Shown here one piece after another: positions 42,766 to 52,001 of a stretch of DNA of 64,000 nucleotides. This stretch comes from Streptomyces viridochromogenes DSM 40736 (lineage in GTDB: Bacteria > Actinomycetota > Actinomycetes > Streptomycetales > Streptomycetaceae). The translations under genes and the position numbers were made by a program. The stretch lies in assembly GCF_000158955.1 (NCBI RefSeq), contig NZ_GG657757.1:5848692-5912691 (forward strand), read 5' to 3'. Below the pieces are notes generated by a model. That model was not told where the DNA came from. It saw only the letters and a program-made list of their open reading frames with translations, and searched no databases. Numbering within the stretch: position 1 is the stretch's first letter; every line of letters starts with the position of its first letter.

Positions 42766-44391
42766 TCAGTGCGAGGTGCCCGCCGTCGCCGGCGGAAGCT
42801 CCACCTGGACCCCGGGGTCGCCCGCGTCCGCCGTGTAGTCCTCCGGCCTGGTCTCGTCGATGCCGTCGGGGGCCTTGACGGCCTTCAGGACGAAGGTCAG
42901 GACCACCGTCACCACCACGTTCAGGACGAACGCCGTGAGGCCGATGTAGCCGATCTCGCCGATGCCGGGGATCTCCTTGGCGGAGCCGCCGAAGTGCTTC
43001 TGGGTGGGAGAGGCGACACCGTACGCGGCGACCGTGCCGTAGACCATGCCGACCGCCCAGCCCGCGAGCAGCGCCCAGCGGTGGAACCAGCGGGTGAACA
43101 GGCCGCCGACCAGCGCCGGGAAGGTCTGGAGGATCCAGATGCCGCCGAGGAGCTGGAAGTTGATGGCGACCGTCTTGTCCATGGTGAGGACGAAGACCAG
43201 TGCGCCCACCTTCACCAGCAGCGAGACCAGCTTGGAGACCTTGGTCTCCTGTGCGGGCGTGGCGTCGGGCTTGATGAAGTCCTTGTAGATGTTGCGGGTG
43301 AAGAGGTTCGCGGCCGCGATGGACATGATGGCCGCGGGCACGAGCGCTCCGATGCCGATCGCCGCGAAGGCCACACCCGCGAACCAGTCCGGGAACATGG
43401 TCTCGAACAGCTGCGGGATCGCCAGCTGCCCGTTCTGCACCTTGATCCCGGCCGCGATGGCCATGAAGCCGAGCAGCGCCAGCAGGCCCAGCATCAGGGA
43501 GTACAGCGGCAGGATCGTGGTGTTGCGGCGGATCACCTCACGGCTCTTCGAGGACAGCGTCGCCGTGATGGAGTGCGGGTACATGAAGAGGGCGAGCGCG
43601 GAGCCCAGCGCCAGCGTGGCGTAGGTCCACTGGCCCGTCTCCGGCGGGGCCAGCGCACCGCGTGGCGCGCCCGTCGCCGGGTTGGTCTGGCTGAACGCGT
43701 CGCCCGCCTTGGCGAAGATGTCGTCGAAGCCGCCCAGCTTGATCGGGATGTAGATGATCGCCACCGCGATGACGATGTAGATCAGCGTGTCCTTCACGAA
43801 CGCGATCAGCGCGGGGGCCCGCAGACCCGACGAGTACGTGTACGCCGCCAGCACACCGAAGGCGATCAGCAGCGGCAGGTCCTTGATGAACCAGTTGGTG
43901 TTCTCACCGCCGCCGACACCCATCACGTCCAGCACGGCCTGGATGCCGACCAGCTGGAGCGCGATGTACGGCATCGTCGCGAGGATGCCGGTGAGGGCCA
44001 CGGCCAGGGAGAGCCCCTTGGAGCCGAAACGGCCGCGCACGAAGTCGGAGGTCGTGACGTACCCGTGCTTGTGGGACACCGACCACAGGCGGGGGAGGAA
44101 CGTGAAGATCAGGGGGTAGACCAGGATGGTGTACGGCACGGCGAAGAAGCCGGCCGCGCCCGCCGCGTAGATCGCCGCCGGCACGGCGACGAAGGTGTAC
44201 GCCGTGTACAGGTCACCGCCGAGCAGGAACCAGGTGATCCAGGTCCCGAACGAACGGCCGCCCAGGCCCCACTCGTCGAGGCTGTCGTTCTCGGCCTTGC
44301 GCCAGCGCGCGGCCAGGAAGCCCATGGCCGTCACGGCCAGGAAGAAGAAGATGAAGACGGCGAGCGCGACGCCGTTCACGCCGTCCTTCAC
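42766..44391 (-). CDS. mctP: Sodium:solute symporter, monocarboxylate permease MctP-like
   Basis: The 541-residue protein has about thirteen membrane helices of the SSS fold. The DEWGLGGRSFGTWITWFLLGGDLYTAYTF region is typical of MctP-type carriers for lactate, pyruvate and other monocarboxylates. It starts with GTG overlapping the DUF3311 stop as GTGA. SSS carriers of this branch are often preceded by a DUF3311 or DUF485 partner, as here. The actual substrate is inferred. Confidence 0.85.
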   Translation of the reverse strand: MKDGVNGVALAVFIFFFLAVTAMGFLAARWRKAENDSLDEWGLGGRSFGTWITWFLLGGDLYTAYTFVAVPAAIYAAGAAGFFAVPYTILVYPLIFTFLPRLWSVSHKHGYVTTSDFVRGRFGSKGLSLAVALTGILATMPYIALQLVGIQAVLDVMGVGGGENTNWFIKDLPLLIAFGVLAAYTYSSGLRAPALIAFVKDTLIYIVIAVAIIYIPIKLGGFDDIFAKAGDAFSQTNPATGAPRGALAPPETGQWTYATLALGSALALFMYPHSITATLSSKSREVIRRNTTILPLYSLMLGLLALLGFMAIAAGIKVQNGQLAIPQLFETMFPDWFAGVAFAAIGIGALVPAAIMSIAAANLFTRNIYKDFIKPDATPAQETKVSKLVSLLVKVGALVFVLTMDKTVAINFQLLGGIWILQTFPALVGGLFTRWFHRWALLAGWAVGMVYGTVAAYGVASPTQKHFGGSAKEIPGIGEIGYIGLTAFVLNVVVTVVLTFVLKAVKAPDGIDETRPEDYTADAGDPGVQVELPPATAGTSH

Positions 44392-44654
44392 TCCGACGCA
44401 CCGCCCTTCGCGGCCGAGCGGGCGCGCTGGTCACGCTGCCACAGCTTGTAGGCGATCATCGTCAGCGCGGTGGAGATCAGCACCCACGCCATCTGGTACC
44501 AGTAGAAGAACGGGATCCCGATGAAGGCCGGGTCGGTCTTGGCGTAGGAGCCGACCCACAGCATGGCCACGAAGGGCGCTATGAGGCAGACGGCGATGAC
44601 GACGCGCATCGGCGTCACCACTGGCCCTCTACTGGCTTCTGGGGCTTGCGACAT
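44388..44654 (-). CDS. DUF3311 small membrane protein
   Basis: The 88-residue protein has two membrane helices (about 17-36 and 47-68) and the FIGIPFFYWYQMAWV segment typical of DUF3311. It is the first gene of a two-gene operon and is coupled to the symporter by a GTGA overlap, so it is probably an accessory subunit of that carrier. Confidence 0.85.
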   Translation of the reverse strand: MSQAPEASRGPVVTPMRVVIAVCLIAPFVAMLWVGSYAKTDPAFIGIPFFYWYQMAWVLISTALTMIAYKLWQRDQRARSAAKGGASE

Positions 44655-44803
44655 CAGGCGGCTCCGTCCCCTCAGTGATCACCTGTGTAATGCGCAGGCA
44701 ATCTAGGTCAGGGTGAGCCGCGTACGGAACCCCTCGTCCGTAATGCGGTACCCAACCGAAACCCGGCCCCAGCAGCGGTGGAGCCCCGTCCTTCATTCCG
44801 CTT

Positions 44804-45568
44804 TCACTCCGCGGGCCGCTTCAGCCGCGCGACGAACTTGTACCGGTCCCCGCGGTACACCGACCGCACCCATTCCACCGGCTGGCCCTCGCGGTCCAGT
44901 GAGTGCCGGGAGAGCATCAGCATCGGCAGGCCGACGTCCGTGCCGAGCAGGCCGGCCTCGCGCGGGGTGGCCAGCGAGGTCTCTATGGTCTCCTCGGCCT
45001 CCGCGAGATGGACGTCGTAGACCTCGGCGAGCGCGGTGTAGAGGGACGTGTACTTCACCAGCGACCGGCGCAGCGCCGGGAAGCGCTTGGCGCTCAGGTG
45101 GGTGGTCTCGATGGCCATCGGCTCGCCGTTGGCCATGCGCAGCCGCTCGATGCGCAGCACCCGTCCGCCGGCCGTGATGTCGAGCAGGCCGGCCAGGCGG
45201 TCGTCGGCGGTGATGTAGCCGACGTCCAGCAGCTGCGAGGTGGGTTCGAGGCCCTGGGCGCGCATGTCCTCGGTGTACGAGGTCAGCTGCAGAGCCTGCG
45301 AGACCTTCGGCTTGGCGACGAAGGTGCCCTTGCCCTGGATGCGTTCCAGCCGACCCTCGACGACCAGCTCCTGGAGCGCCTGGCGCACGGTCGTGCGCGA
45401 GGTGTCGAACTCCGCCGCGAGCGTGCGCTCGGGCGGGACCGGCGTGCCGGGCGCCTGTGTGTCGGTCATGTCGAGCAGGTGCTTCTTCAGGCGGTAGTAC
45501 TTGGGCACGCGTGCGGTACGGACGGGCGCCCCGTTCTCGTTCTCCGCACTGCTGACGTCGGTGCTCAT
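44804..45568 (-). CDS. dasR: GntR/HutC regulator DasR
   Basis: The 254-residue regulator has a winged helix at about 25-95 (ERTLAAEFDTSRTTVRQALQELVVEGRLERIQGKGTFVA is split across residues 47-85) and a UTRA ligand domain. Length and sequence match S. coelicolor DasR, the global regulator of chitin and N-acetylglucosamine use, development and antibiotic production. Glucosamine-6-phosphate releases it from DNA. ATG 45568 has GGAAGGCGGAG upstream. It is divergent from dasA, with several DasR-like sites in between. Confidence 0.96.
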   Translation of the reverse strand: MSTDVSSAENENGAPVRTARVPKYYRLKKHLLDMTDTQAPGTPVPPERTLAAEFDTSRTTVRQALQELVVEGRLERIQGKGTFVAKPKVSQALQLTSYTEDMRAQGLEPTSQLLDVGYITADDRLAGLLDITAGGRVLRIERLRMANGEPMAIETTHLSAKRFPALRRSLVKYTSLYTALAEVYDVHLAEAEETIETSLATPREAGLLGTDVGLPMLMLSRHSLDREGQPVEWVRSVYRGDRYKFVARLKRPAE

Positions 45569-45628
45569 GCTCCGCCTTCCCGGCTCCTCTGCCGACACGA
45601 TCCCACTTGTATACCGTCGGCGCCTCTT

Positions 45629-45644
45629 TTGGTCTAGTCCACAA
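45629..45644. promoter_or_regulatory. DasR-responsive element upstream of dasR
   Basis: TTGGTCTAGTCCACAA contains TGGTCTAG-TCCA, one base off the palindromic consensus TGGTCTAGACCA. It lies about 60 bases before dasR, suggesting autoregulation. Confidence 0.75.
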
Positions 45645-45770
45645 ATCCGAGTGGTCTACCTGGAGTATGCCGTGCCCGCCTGGGTTTTCGCTGGCTTCTT
45701 ACTTAAAGGTTCCTGCATATGTAGGTCGCATAACGGCTGGTCAGAGCCTATACCGGACCCTTGACAGGCC

Positions 45771-45786
45771 TGCTGGTCTGGTCCAA
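45771..45786. promoter_or_regulatory. DasR-responsive element, dasA distal
   Basis: TGGTCTGGTCCA at 45774-45785 differs from the consensus at two positions and sits just downstream of TTGACA. Confidence 0.6.
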
Positions 45787-45795
45787 GCTCCCCGT

Positions 45796-45811
45796 ACTGG
45801 TCTACACCATT
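45796..45811. promoter_or_regulatory. DasR-responsive element, dasA proximal
   Basis: ACTGGTCTACACCATT differs from ACTGGTCTAGACCA at one core base and, as I recall, is the known dasA operator of S. coelicolor. Confidence 0.85.
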
Positions 45812-45882
45812 GGTCCAGGTCCTGGTGCCCCACGTTCACCGCGGGGAGCAGGGGGGTTCGTGGCATCCCTGAGGAGGGTGGC

Positions 45883-47166
45883 GTGAAGCGCAAGCTGATA
45901 TCCGCGATCGGTATCGCGGGCATGATGGTCTCCATCGCGGCGTGCGGCGGCGAAGGCGGCGGCGGGGGTTCGGACAAGGGCGCGGACGCCAAGGAGCTGA
46001 CGGTCTGGCTCACCGTCGACGCCCAGAACAACTGGCCGCAGCTGGTGAAGGCAGCCGACGCCGCGGTGCAGAAGAAGCACCCCGGCCTCAAGATCAACCA
46101 CGAGTACTACGGCTGGCCCGACAAGAACGCCAAGCTCGACGCCGTCCTCGCCACGGACGAGGTCCCCGACGTGGTCGAGATGGGCAACACCGAGATGCTC
46201 GGCTACATGGTCAAGGGCGCCTTCGCCCCCCTCGACGCGGCGAAGTTCGACAACTCGGACGCCTGGCTGGACGGCCTCAAGGCCTCGGTGACCTACGAGG
46301 ACAAGACCTACGGCGTCCCGTACTACGCCGGCGGCCGCGTCGCCAACTGGCGCAAGGACGTGGCGGCCTCGGTCGGAGTGAAGACGCCCCCGAAGACCTA
46401 CAAGGAGCTGACCGCCGCCCTGGACAAGATCCAGAAGAAGGAGGGCAGCAAGTTCAGCGCCTGGTACCAGCCGACGCGCGACTGGTACGCGGCCATGTCC
46501 TTCGTCTACGACGCCGGCGGCGCCATCGCCACCGAGTCGGGCGGCCAGTGGAAGGCCTCCCTCTCCTCGCCCGAGTCCCTCAAGGGCCTGAAGGAGTTCA
46601 AGAACGTCGTCGACTCCTACATGCACGGCGACAAGACCAAGGACGAGTCCGACCGCTACATCGTCTACGGCCAGGGCAAGTCCGCCATGATCTTCGCCGC
46701 CGCCTGGGAGGGCGCGACCTCCGAGGACCCGAAGAACGACAAGACCGGCAAGCTCAAGGGCAACCTCGAGAACTTCGTGATGCCCGGCCCGTCCGGCAAG
46801 AACATGCCCGTCTTCCTGGGCGGCAGCGACCTCGCCGTGCCGGTGAAGTCCGACGCACAGGCCCTGGCCGCCGAGTGGATCAACGCCTTCACCGGCTCCT
46901 CCGGCCAGAAGGGCCTGATGGCCAAGGGCAACCTGCCCAACAACAAGACCGACCTCGCGACGCTCAAGAACGACCCGAAGACGGCGGTCCCCGCCACCGC
47001 GGCCGAGTCCAGCTGGTTCGTCCCGATGGCACCCGGCTGGGGCCAGGTCGAGAAGGCGCAGATCCTGCAGACCATGCTGCAGAGCATCGGCACCGGCAAG
47101 AAGTCCGTCGAGGCCGCCGCCAAGGAGGCGGACGCCGCGATCGACAAGGTCATCAACACCAAGTGA
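45883..47166 (+). CDS. dasA: Chitobiose-binding lipoprotein DasA
   Basis: The 427-residue family-1 solute-binding protein has a lipoprotein signal ending SIAAC with C21 lipidated, then a Gly-rich spacer. Visible features include the VWLTVDAQNNWPQ strand and a C-terminal ESSWFVPMAPGWG segment. In S. coelicolor DasA binds chitobiose for import by DasBC with the shared ATPase MsiK, which is not encoded here. The GTG at 45883 follows GAGGAGGG. A hairpin after the stop may keep dasA mRNA more abundant than the permease mRNA. Confidence 0.95.
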   Translation: MKRKLISAIGIAGMMVSIAACGGEGGGGGSDKGADAKELTVWLTVDAQNNWPQLVKAADAAVQKKHPGLKINHEYYGWPDKNAKLDAVLATDEVPDVVEMGNTEMLGYMVKGAFAPLDAAKFDNSDAWLDGLKASVTYEDKTYGVPYYAGGRVANWRKDVAASVGVKTPPKTYKELTAALDKIQKKEGSKFSAWYQPTRDWYAAMSFVYDAGGAIATESGGQWKASLSSPESLKGLKEFKNVVDSYMHGDKTKDESDRYIVYGQGKSAMIFAAAWEGATSEDPKNDKTGKLKGNLENFVMPGPSGKNMPVFLGGSDLAVPVKSDAQALAAEWINAFTGSSGQKGLMAKGNLPNNKTDLATLKNDPKTAVPATAAESSWFVPMAPGWGQVEKAQILQTMLQSIGTGKKSVEAAAKEADAAIDKVINTK

Positions 47167-47173
47167 CCTTCGC

Positions 47174-47202
47174 GCGGGGCTCCCTCATCGGCGGAGCCCC
47201 GC
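47174..47202 (+). terminator. Hairpin between dasA and dasB
   Basis: A 10-bp stem (47174-47183 with 47193-47202) with a 9-base loop lies 8 bases after dasA. Such hairpins often attenuate or stabilise the binding-protein transcript within an ABC operon. Confidence 0.65.
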
Positions 47203-47239
47203 CGCCGCCAAGACCTGAGGGACCGCCAAGGAGCGCGCG

Positions 47240-48226
47240 ATGAGTGCCGCAGACACCACCACCCCCGCCAAGGTGCCGCCACCGCGGCAGGCACCGCCAC
47301 CCCCAGCCGATGACCTGCCACGCGTGCGGCGGCCGTCGGGCGGGGCCGCGATCCCCTGGCTGCTGCTCGCGCCCTGCCTGCTGGTCCTCGCGGCGGTCAT
47401 GGGCTATCCGCTGGCCCGCCTGGTCACCCTCTCCTTCCAGAAGTTCGGGCAGTCCCAGCTGTGGGGCTTCCAGCCGGCCGAGTCGGTGGGGCTCGACAAC
47501 TTCGCCAAGGTGGTGGGCGACGGCGAGTTCTGGGCCGTCGTCCTGCGCACCCTCGTCTTCGCGGCCGGAGCCGTCGTCTTCACGATGGTGATCGGCATGG
47601 CGCTCGCCCTGCTGCTCCAGCGGGTCTCGGGCTGGCTGAAGGTGCTCATCAACATCGTGCTGGTGGCGAGCTGGGGCATGCCCGTGATCGTGGCGACCAC
47701 GGTCTTCAAGTGGCTCTTCGACTCGGACTACGGCGTCTTCAACGCGCTGCTCAGCAAACTGCCCGGCGTCGAGATGATCGGCCACAACTGGTTCGCGAGC
47801 GGTCCCGAGGGGCTGGCCGTGATCATGCTGCTGGTCGTGTGGGGAGCTGTGCCCTTCGTGGTCATCACACTCAGCGCCGGTCTCACCCAGGTCCCCAAGG
47901 AGCTGGAGGAGGCGGCCCGCCTGGACGGCGCCGGCTCCTGGGGCGTCTTCCGCTATGTCACCCTGCCCGTCCTCAAGCCGATCATCGTGATGCTCACGAC
48001 CCTGTCGGTCATCTGGGACATGGGCGTCTTCCCCCAGGTGTTCGTCATGCGGGGTGGCCATCCCGAGCCGGAGTTCCAGGTCCTCAACACCTACTCCTAC
48101 GACCGGGCGTTCGTGGTCAACGACTACGCGCAGGGCTCGGCCATCGCGCTGATCACCGTCCTGCTGCTGCTCGGCGTGGTCGCCGTCTACATGCGGCAGA
48201 TGCTGAAGATCGGAGAGGTCGAATGA
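47240..48226 (+). CDS. dasB: Chitobiose ABC permease DasB
   Basis: The 328-residue permease has six membrane helices and the EAA loop EEAARLDGAGSWGVFRYVTLP that docks the ATPase. It starts with a Pro-rich cytoplasmic tail of about 35 residues. AAGGAG lies 7 bases before the ATG. Its stop overlaps the dasC start as ATGA. With DasA and DasC it forms the chitobiose importer. Confidence 0.94.
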   Translation: MSAADTTTPAKVPPPRQAPPPPADDLPRVRRPSGGAAIPWLLLAPCLLVLAAVMGYPLARLVTLSFQKFGQSQLWGFQPAESVGLDNFAKVVGDGEFWAVVLRTLVFAAGAVVFTMVIGMALALLLQRVSGWLKVLINIVLVASWGMPVIVATTVFKWLFDSDYGVFNALLSKLPGVEMIGHNWFASGPEGLAVIMLLVVWGAVPFVVITLSAGLTQVPKELEEAARLDGAGSWGVFRYVTLPVLKPIIVMLTTLSVIWDMGVFPQVFVMRGGHPEPEFQVLNTYSYDRAFVVNDYAQGSAIALITVLLLLGVVAVYMRQMLKIGEVE

Positions 48227-49062
48227 GCAGCACCCTGGCCCCCCGCCGGGCTCCGAAGCTCTGGTGGAACCTCCTCGGCCTCCTGGTCTTCGTCACCGCC
48301 GGCTTCCCGCTCTACTGGATGCTCAACACCGCGTTCAAGCCGGCCAAGGACGCCATCGACCCCGACCCGAGCCTGCTGCCCACCGGCATCACCTTCGCCA
48401 ACTTCGGCCGGGCACTGGACATCGCCGACTTCTGGGGCCCGGTGGGCCGCAGCCTCGTGGTGTCGCTCGCGGTGGTCGTCATCGGCATGGCCGTCGGGCT
48501 GCTGGCCGCGCTCGCCATCTCCCGCTTCGCCTTCCGCGGCCGGAAGATCGTGATCGTGGGCATCCTCGCCGTCCAGATGGTGCCGCTGGTCGCCATGATC
48601 ATCCCGGTGTTCCTGCTCCTCAACGACCTGGGCCAGTACGACCGGCTGACCGGCCTCATCATCACCTACCTGACCTTCATCCTCCCCTTCACGGTGTGGA
48701 CGCTGCGGGGCTTCATCGTCAACATCCCCAAGGAGCTGGAGGAGGCGGCCATGGTCGACGGCTGCTCCCGCACGGGCGCCTTCCTGCGGGTCGTCTTCCC
48801 GCTCCTGGCCCCCGGCATGGTCGCCACCTCGGTCTACGGCTTCATCCAGGCATGGAACGAGTACCTGTACGCCCTGATGCTGCTCAGCCAGAAGAACCAG
48901 ACCGCGACCGTCTGGCTCGGCAACTTCACCACCAAGCACGGCACCGAATACGCCCCGATGATGGCCGGCGCCACGATGATGGCCGTGCCGATCGTCGCCC
49001 TGTTCCTCCTCGTCCAGCGCAAGATGGCCGCGGGCCTGACCGCGGGCGCCGTGAAGGGATGA
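48223..49062 (+). CDS. dasC: Chitobiose ABC permease DasC
   Basis: The 279-residue second permease has six membrane helices and the EAA loop EEAAMVDGCSRTGAFLRVVFP. It is of the MalG/carbohydrate type. Translation is coupled to dasB. No ATPase gene follows, as expected for Streptomyces sugar importers that share MsiK. Confidence 0.94.
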   Translation: MSSTLAPRRAPKLWWNLLGLLVFVTAGFPLYWMLNTAFKPAKDAIDPDPSLLPTGITFANFGRALDIADFWGPVGRSLVVSLAVVVIGMAVGLLAALAISRFAFRGRKIVIVGILAVQMVPLVAMIIPVFLLLNDLGQYDRLTGLIITYLTFILPFTVWTLRGFIVNIPKELEEAAMVDGCSRTGAFLRVVFPLLAPGMVATSVYGFIQAWNEYLYALMLLSQKNQTATVWLGNFTTKHGTEYAPMMAGATMMAVPIVALFLLVQRKMAAGLTAGAVKG

Positions 49063-49071
49063 CCCCACCCG

Positions 49072-50604
49072 ATGACGACACTCGCCAGCGGTACCGACAC
49101 GCTCACACGTGACGCCCTGACGGTTCTCCAGCCCGGCTTCACCGGCACCACCGCCCCCGACTGGCTGCTGCGCCGGCTCGGCGAGGGCCTCGCCTCCGTC
49201 GGCCTGTTCGGCCGCAACATCGCCTCACCCGGCCAGCTGGCCGCGCTGACCGCCCAGCTGCGGGCCGAGCGCGACGACGTCCTGGTCGCGATCGACGAGG
49301 AAGGCGGTGACGTGACCCGCCTGGAGGTGCGCAGCGGCTCCTCCTTCCCGGGCAACCACGCCCTCGGCGCGGTCGACGACGTGGAGCTCACCCACCGGGT
49401 CGCCCACGAGCTGGGCCGCCGTCTCGCGTCCTGCGGCGTCAACCTCAACTGGGCGCCCTCCGCCGATGTGAACTCCGACCCCCGCAACCCGGTGATCGGC
49501 GTCCGCTCCTTCGGCGCCGACACCGAACTGGCCGCCCGGCACACCGCGGGCTACGTGACCGGCCTGCAGTCCGCCGGGGTCGCCGCCTGCACCAAGCACT
49601 TCCCGGGGCACGGCGACACGGCCGTCGACTCCCACCACGCGCTCCCGCGCATCGACGTCTGTGCCGACGTGCTGGCGGACCGCGAACTGACCCCGTTCCG
49701 CGCGGCCATCGCCGCCGGCACCCGGGCCGTGATGAGCGCCCACATCCTGGTCCCGGCCCTGGATCCCGACCGGCCCGCCACGCTCTCCCGGCGCATCCTG
49801 ACCGGCCTGCTGCGCGGCGAGCTCGGCTACGACGGCCTCATCGTCACCGACGGCATGGAGATGCGGGCCATCGCCGGCACCTACGGCATCGAACACGGCA
49901 GCGTCCTCGCCGTCGCCGCCGGTGCCGACGCGATCTGCGTGGGCGGCGGCCTGGCCGACGACGCGACCGTACTCCGGCTGCGGGACGCCCTGGTCGCGGC
50001 CGTACGCACGGGCGACCTGCCCGAGGAACGCCTGGCCGACGCCGCGGACCGGGTACGCGCCCTGGCCCGCTGGGCGAGCACGGCGGGCCGCACGCCCGCG
50101 GAGACCACCGGCAGTGAGGTCGGCCTGCACGCCGCCCGCCGCGCGCTGACGGTGACCGCCGCCCCCGGCACGGGAAGCCCGGAGAGCTTCGAGCCCCTCA
50201 CCGAACCGCCCTACGTCGCCGCCCTCACCCCCGTCGCCAACATCGCGGTGGGCGACGAGACCCCCTGGGGCGTCGCCGCCGAACTCTTCCACCTCCTGCC
50301 GGGCACGGTGACGGGCACCTTCTCCGCCGCCGAGGACTGCGAGGAGGGCGAGGCCGGGGAGGAGGCCGGGCGGGCGGCCCTCCAGGCGGCCGGTCCACGC
50401 CGCATCGTCGCCGTCGTCCGCGACGAGCACCGCCACCCCTGGATGGCCTCGGCCCTGGACACCCTGCTGGCCGCCCGCCCCGACACGATCGTGGTCGAGA
50501 TGGGCGTCCCCCAGGCCACCCCGCGAGGCGCCCTCCACATCGCCACCCACGGAGCGGCCCGCGTCTGCGGCCGGGCGGCGGCCGAGGTGATCGCGGGGTT
50601 GTAA
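49072..50604 (+). CDS. dasD: GH3 family beta-N-acetylglucosaminidase DasD
   Basis: The 510-residue glycoside hydrolase 3 protein shows the family signature KHFPGHGDTAVDSH near residue 180, whose histidine is typical of NagZ-type enzymes, and the nucleophile aspartate in IVTDGMEM. There is no signal peptide, so it should split imported chitobiose inside the cell. It begins 9 bases after dasC. The product GlcNAc feeds NagA/NagB metabolism. Confidence 0.92.
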   Translation: MTTLASGTDTLTRDALTVLQPGFTGTTAPDWLLRRLGEGLASVGLFGRNIASPGQLAALTAQLRAERDDVLVAIDEEGGDVTRLEVRSGSSFPGNHALGAVDDVELTHRVAHELGRRLASCGVNLNWAPSADVNSDPRNPVIGVRSFGADTELAARHTAGYVTGLQSAGVAACTKHFPGHGDTAVDSHHALPRIDVCADVLADRELTPFRAAIAAGTRAVMSAHILVPALDPDRPATLSRRILTGLLRGELGYDGLIVTDGMEMRAIAGTYGIEHGSVLAVAAGADAICVGGGLADDATVLRLRDALVAAVRTGDLPEERLADAADRVRALARWASTAGRTPAETTGSEVGLHAARRALTVTAAPGTGSPESFEPLTEPPYVAALTPVANIAVGDETPWGVAAELFHLLPGTVTGTFSAAEDCEEGEAGEEAGRAALQAAGPRRIVAVVRDEHRHPWMASALDTLLAARPDTIVVEMGVPQATPRGALHIATHGAARVCGRAAAEVIAGL

Positions 50605-50634
50605 GCCTCTCTCCGAATGTAGTGCTTCTTATAC

Positions 50635-50883
50635 ATGAGCGAGCAGGTGCACAACAGGTTGGCCATGGTGCGCGCCGAACGGAAGGTGTCGCGCCAGAGC
50701 CTGGCCGAGGCAGTGGGAGCCCACTACCAGACCATCGGCTACATCGAGCGGGGGCAGTACAACCCGAGCCTCGACCTGGCGCTGAAGATCTCGAAGTTCT
50801 TCGGACTGCCGGTCGAGGCCCTGTTCTCCCTCGAACCGTTCCGGCCGCTCACGGACGAGGTCTACGGGAGGAACCAGCCATGA
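50635..50883 (+). CDS. XRE-type small helix-turn-helix regulator
   Basis: The 82-residue protein is a single HTH_3 domain (RLAMVRAERKVSRQSLAEAV, then TIGYIERGQYNPSLDLALKI) of the short YozG/anthracycline-like type. It starts 30 bases after dasD without a clear ribosome site, and the stop overlaps the next small gene as ATGA. Pairs of such a regulator and a small membrane protein are common. The target is unknown. Confidence 0.85.
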   Translation: MSEQVHNRLAMVRAERKVSRQSLAEAVGAHYQTIGYIERGQYNPSLDLALKISKFFGLPVEALFSLEPFRPLTDEVYGRNQP

Positions 50884-51098
50884 CGACGACGCGCCTCACC
50901 GGCTGCGACCGGACCATGCTGCGGCTGATGAACGACCGCCGCGATGCGGCCTGGTACGCCACGGCGGCGCGCCGCCGCCTGGCCGTCGCCGCGCACATCA
51001 CCCTCACCGTGGCCATCGGCGGACTTGCGGTGGGACACGAAGACCTCCGTGCGGTGCAGTCCTGGACAGCTCCACCACACCGGAGGTCTTCGCCATGA
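50880..51098 (+). CDS. Short membrane partner of the HTH gene, possibly truncated
   Basis: The 72-residue product begins MTTTRLTGCDRTMLRLMNDRRDAAWYATAARRR in two segments (residues 1-33), then has one membrane helix at about 34-50 and a tail without hydrophobic character. Partners of such HTH regulators usually have two to four helices, so this looks shortened by deletion or frameshift. A 12-bp inverted repeat (51038-51049 with 51081-51092) spans the end of the gene. It is coupled to the HTH gene by an ATGA overlap. Confidence 0.55.
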   Translation: MTTTRLTGCDRTMLRLMNDRRDAAWYATAARRRLAVAAHITLTVAIGGLAVGHEDLRAVQSWTAPPHRRSSP

Positions 51099-51139
51099 TC
51101 AAGCCCGACAGGCGTCAACAACGCTGGTGATCAACACAC

Positions 51140-51925
51140 CTAGATCCCCTGCCAGTCCGGCTTGTTGACGTATGTGTGCCGGAAGTAGTCCGCCAGCTTC
51201 AGCTTCGACGCCGCGGGCTCGTCGACGACGACGGTCGCGTGCGGGTGGAGCTGGAGCGCGGACGCGGGGCACACAGCGGCGACCGGCCCTTCCACCGTCG
51301 CCGCGACCGCGTCCGCCTTGCCCTCGCCGGTGGCGAGCAGCACCAGGTGCCTGGCCTCCAGGATGGTGCCGATGCCCTGCGTGATCACATGGTGCGGTAC
51401 CTGGTCGATGTCGCCGTCGAAGAAGCGGGCGTTGTCGATCCGGGTCTGCTGGGTCAGCGTCTTGATCCGCGTCCGGGAGGCCAGTGACGAGCAGGGCTCG
51501 TTGAACCCTATGTGCCCGTCGGTCCCGATCCCGAGCAGCTGAAAGTCCACACCCCCGGCGTCCGCGAGAGCCTTGTCGTACGCCTCGCACGCCCCCTGCA
51601 CGTCATCGGCCGTGCCGTCCGGTCCCGTGAACTGGTCCATCCCGATCCCGAGCGGCTCCAGCACCTCACGCCGCAGCACCGAGCGGTACGACTCCGGATG
51701 GTCGGCGGGCAGCCCCACGTACTCGTCGAGCTGTGCGATCCGCGCCCGCGCGACGTCCACGGCACCGGAGCGCACCTTCGCAGCCAGCGCCTCGTAGACA
51801 GGCAGCGGCGTCGAGCCGGTGGCCACGCCGAGCAGGGCGCCGGGCTTGCGTCGGAGCAGCTGCGCCATGGCCTCGGCGATGAGCTCGCCGCCCGCCTGGG
51901 CGTCCGGGACGATGACAACTTCCAC
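51140..51925 (-). CDS. nagB: Glucosamine-6-phosphate deaminase
   Basis: The 261-residue enzyme converts glucosamine-6-phosphate to fructose-6-phosphate and ammonia. Signatures are GVATGSTPLPVYEAL, QLDEYVGLP and LGIGTDGHIGFNEP. It removes the effector that inactivates DasR. The GTG start at 51925 has only GGCAGG upstream. A DasR-like operator lies 61 bases before the start. Confidence 0.94.
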   Translation of the reverse strand: MEVVIVPDAQAGGELIAEAMAQLLRRKPGALLGVATGSTPLPVYEALAAKVRSGAVDVARARIAQLDEYVGLPADHPESYRSVLRREVLEPLGIGMDQFTGPDGTADDVQGACEAYDKALADAGGVDFQLLGIGTDGHIGFNEPCSSLASRTRIKTLTQQTRIDNARFFDGDIDQVPHHVITQGIGTILEARHLVLLATGEGKADAVAATVEGPVAAVCPASALQLHPHATVVVDEPAASKLKLADYFRHTYVNKPDWQGI

Positions 51926-51985
51926 GCTGGGCCTGCCGATCTGAGAGGAACGCTCAACTGGGACCGAACCCGGGAGGGGTCGTGT

Positions 51986-52001
51986 GGTGGTTTAGACCAA
52001 T
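51986..52001. promoter_or_regulatory. DasR-responsive element upstream of nagB
   Basis: TGGTTTAGACCA at 51988-51999 differs from the consensus by one base. It lies between divergent nagB and the SIS-domain gene and could control both. Confidence 0.8.

Larger units (their letters stand above)
45569..45882. promoter_or_regulatory. dasR-dasA divergent control region
   Basis: This 314-base gap contains no gene. It has three DasR-like sites (45629, 45771, 45796) and a half-site TGGTCT at 45652. TTGACA at 45761-45766 is a likely dasA -35 element next to the second site. GAGGAGGG before GTG 45883 is the dasA ribosome site. Confidence 0.75.

Noticed and set aside
45741..46097. 118-codon minus-strand frame over the dasA start
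   Set aside because: It overlaps dasA and its operators and has no ribosome site or domain.
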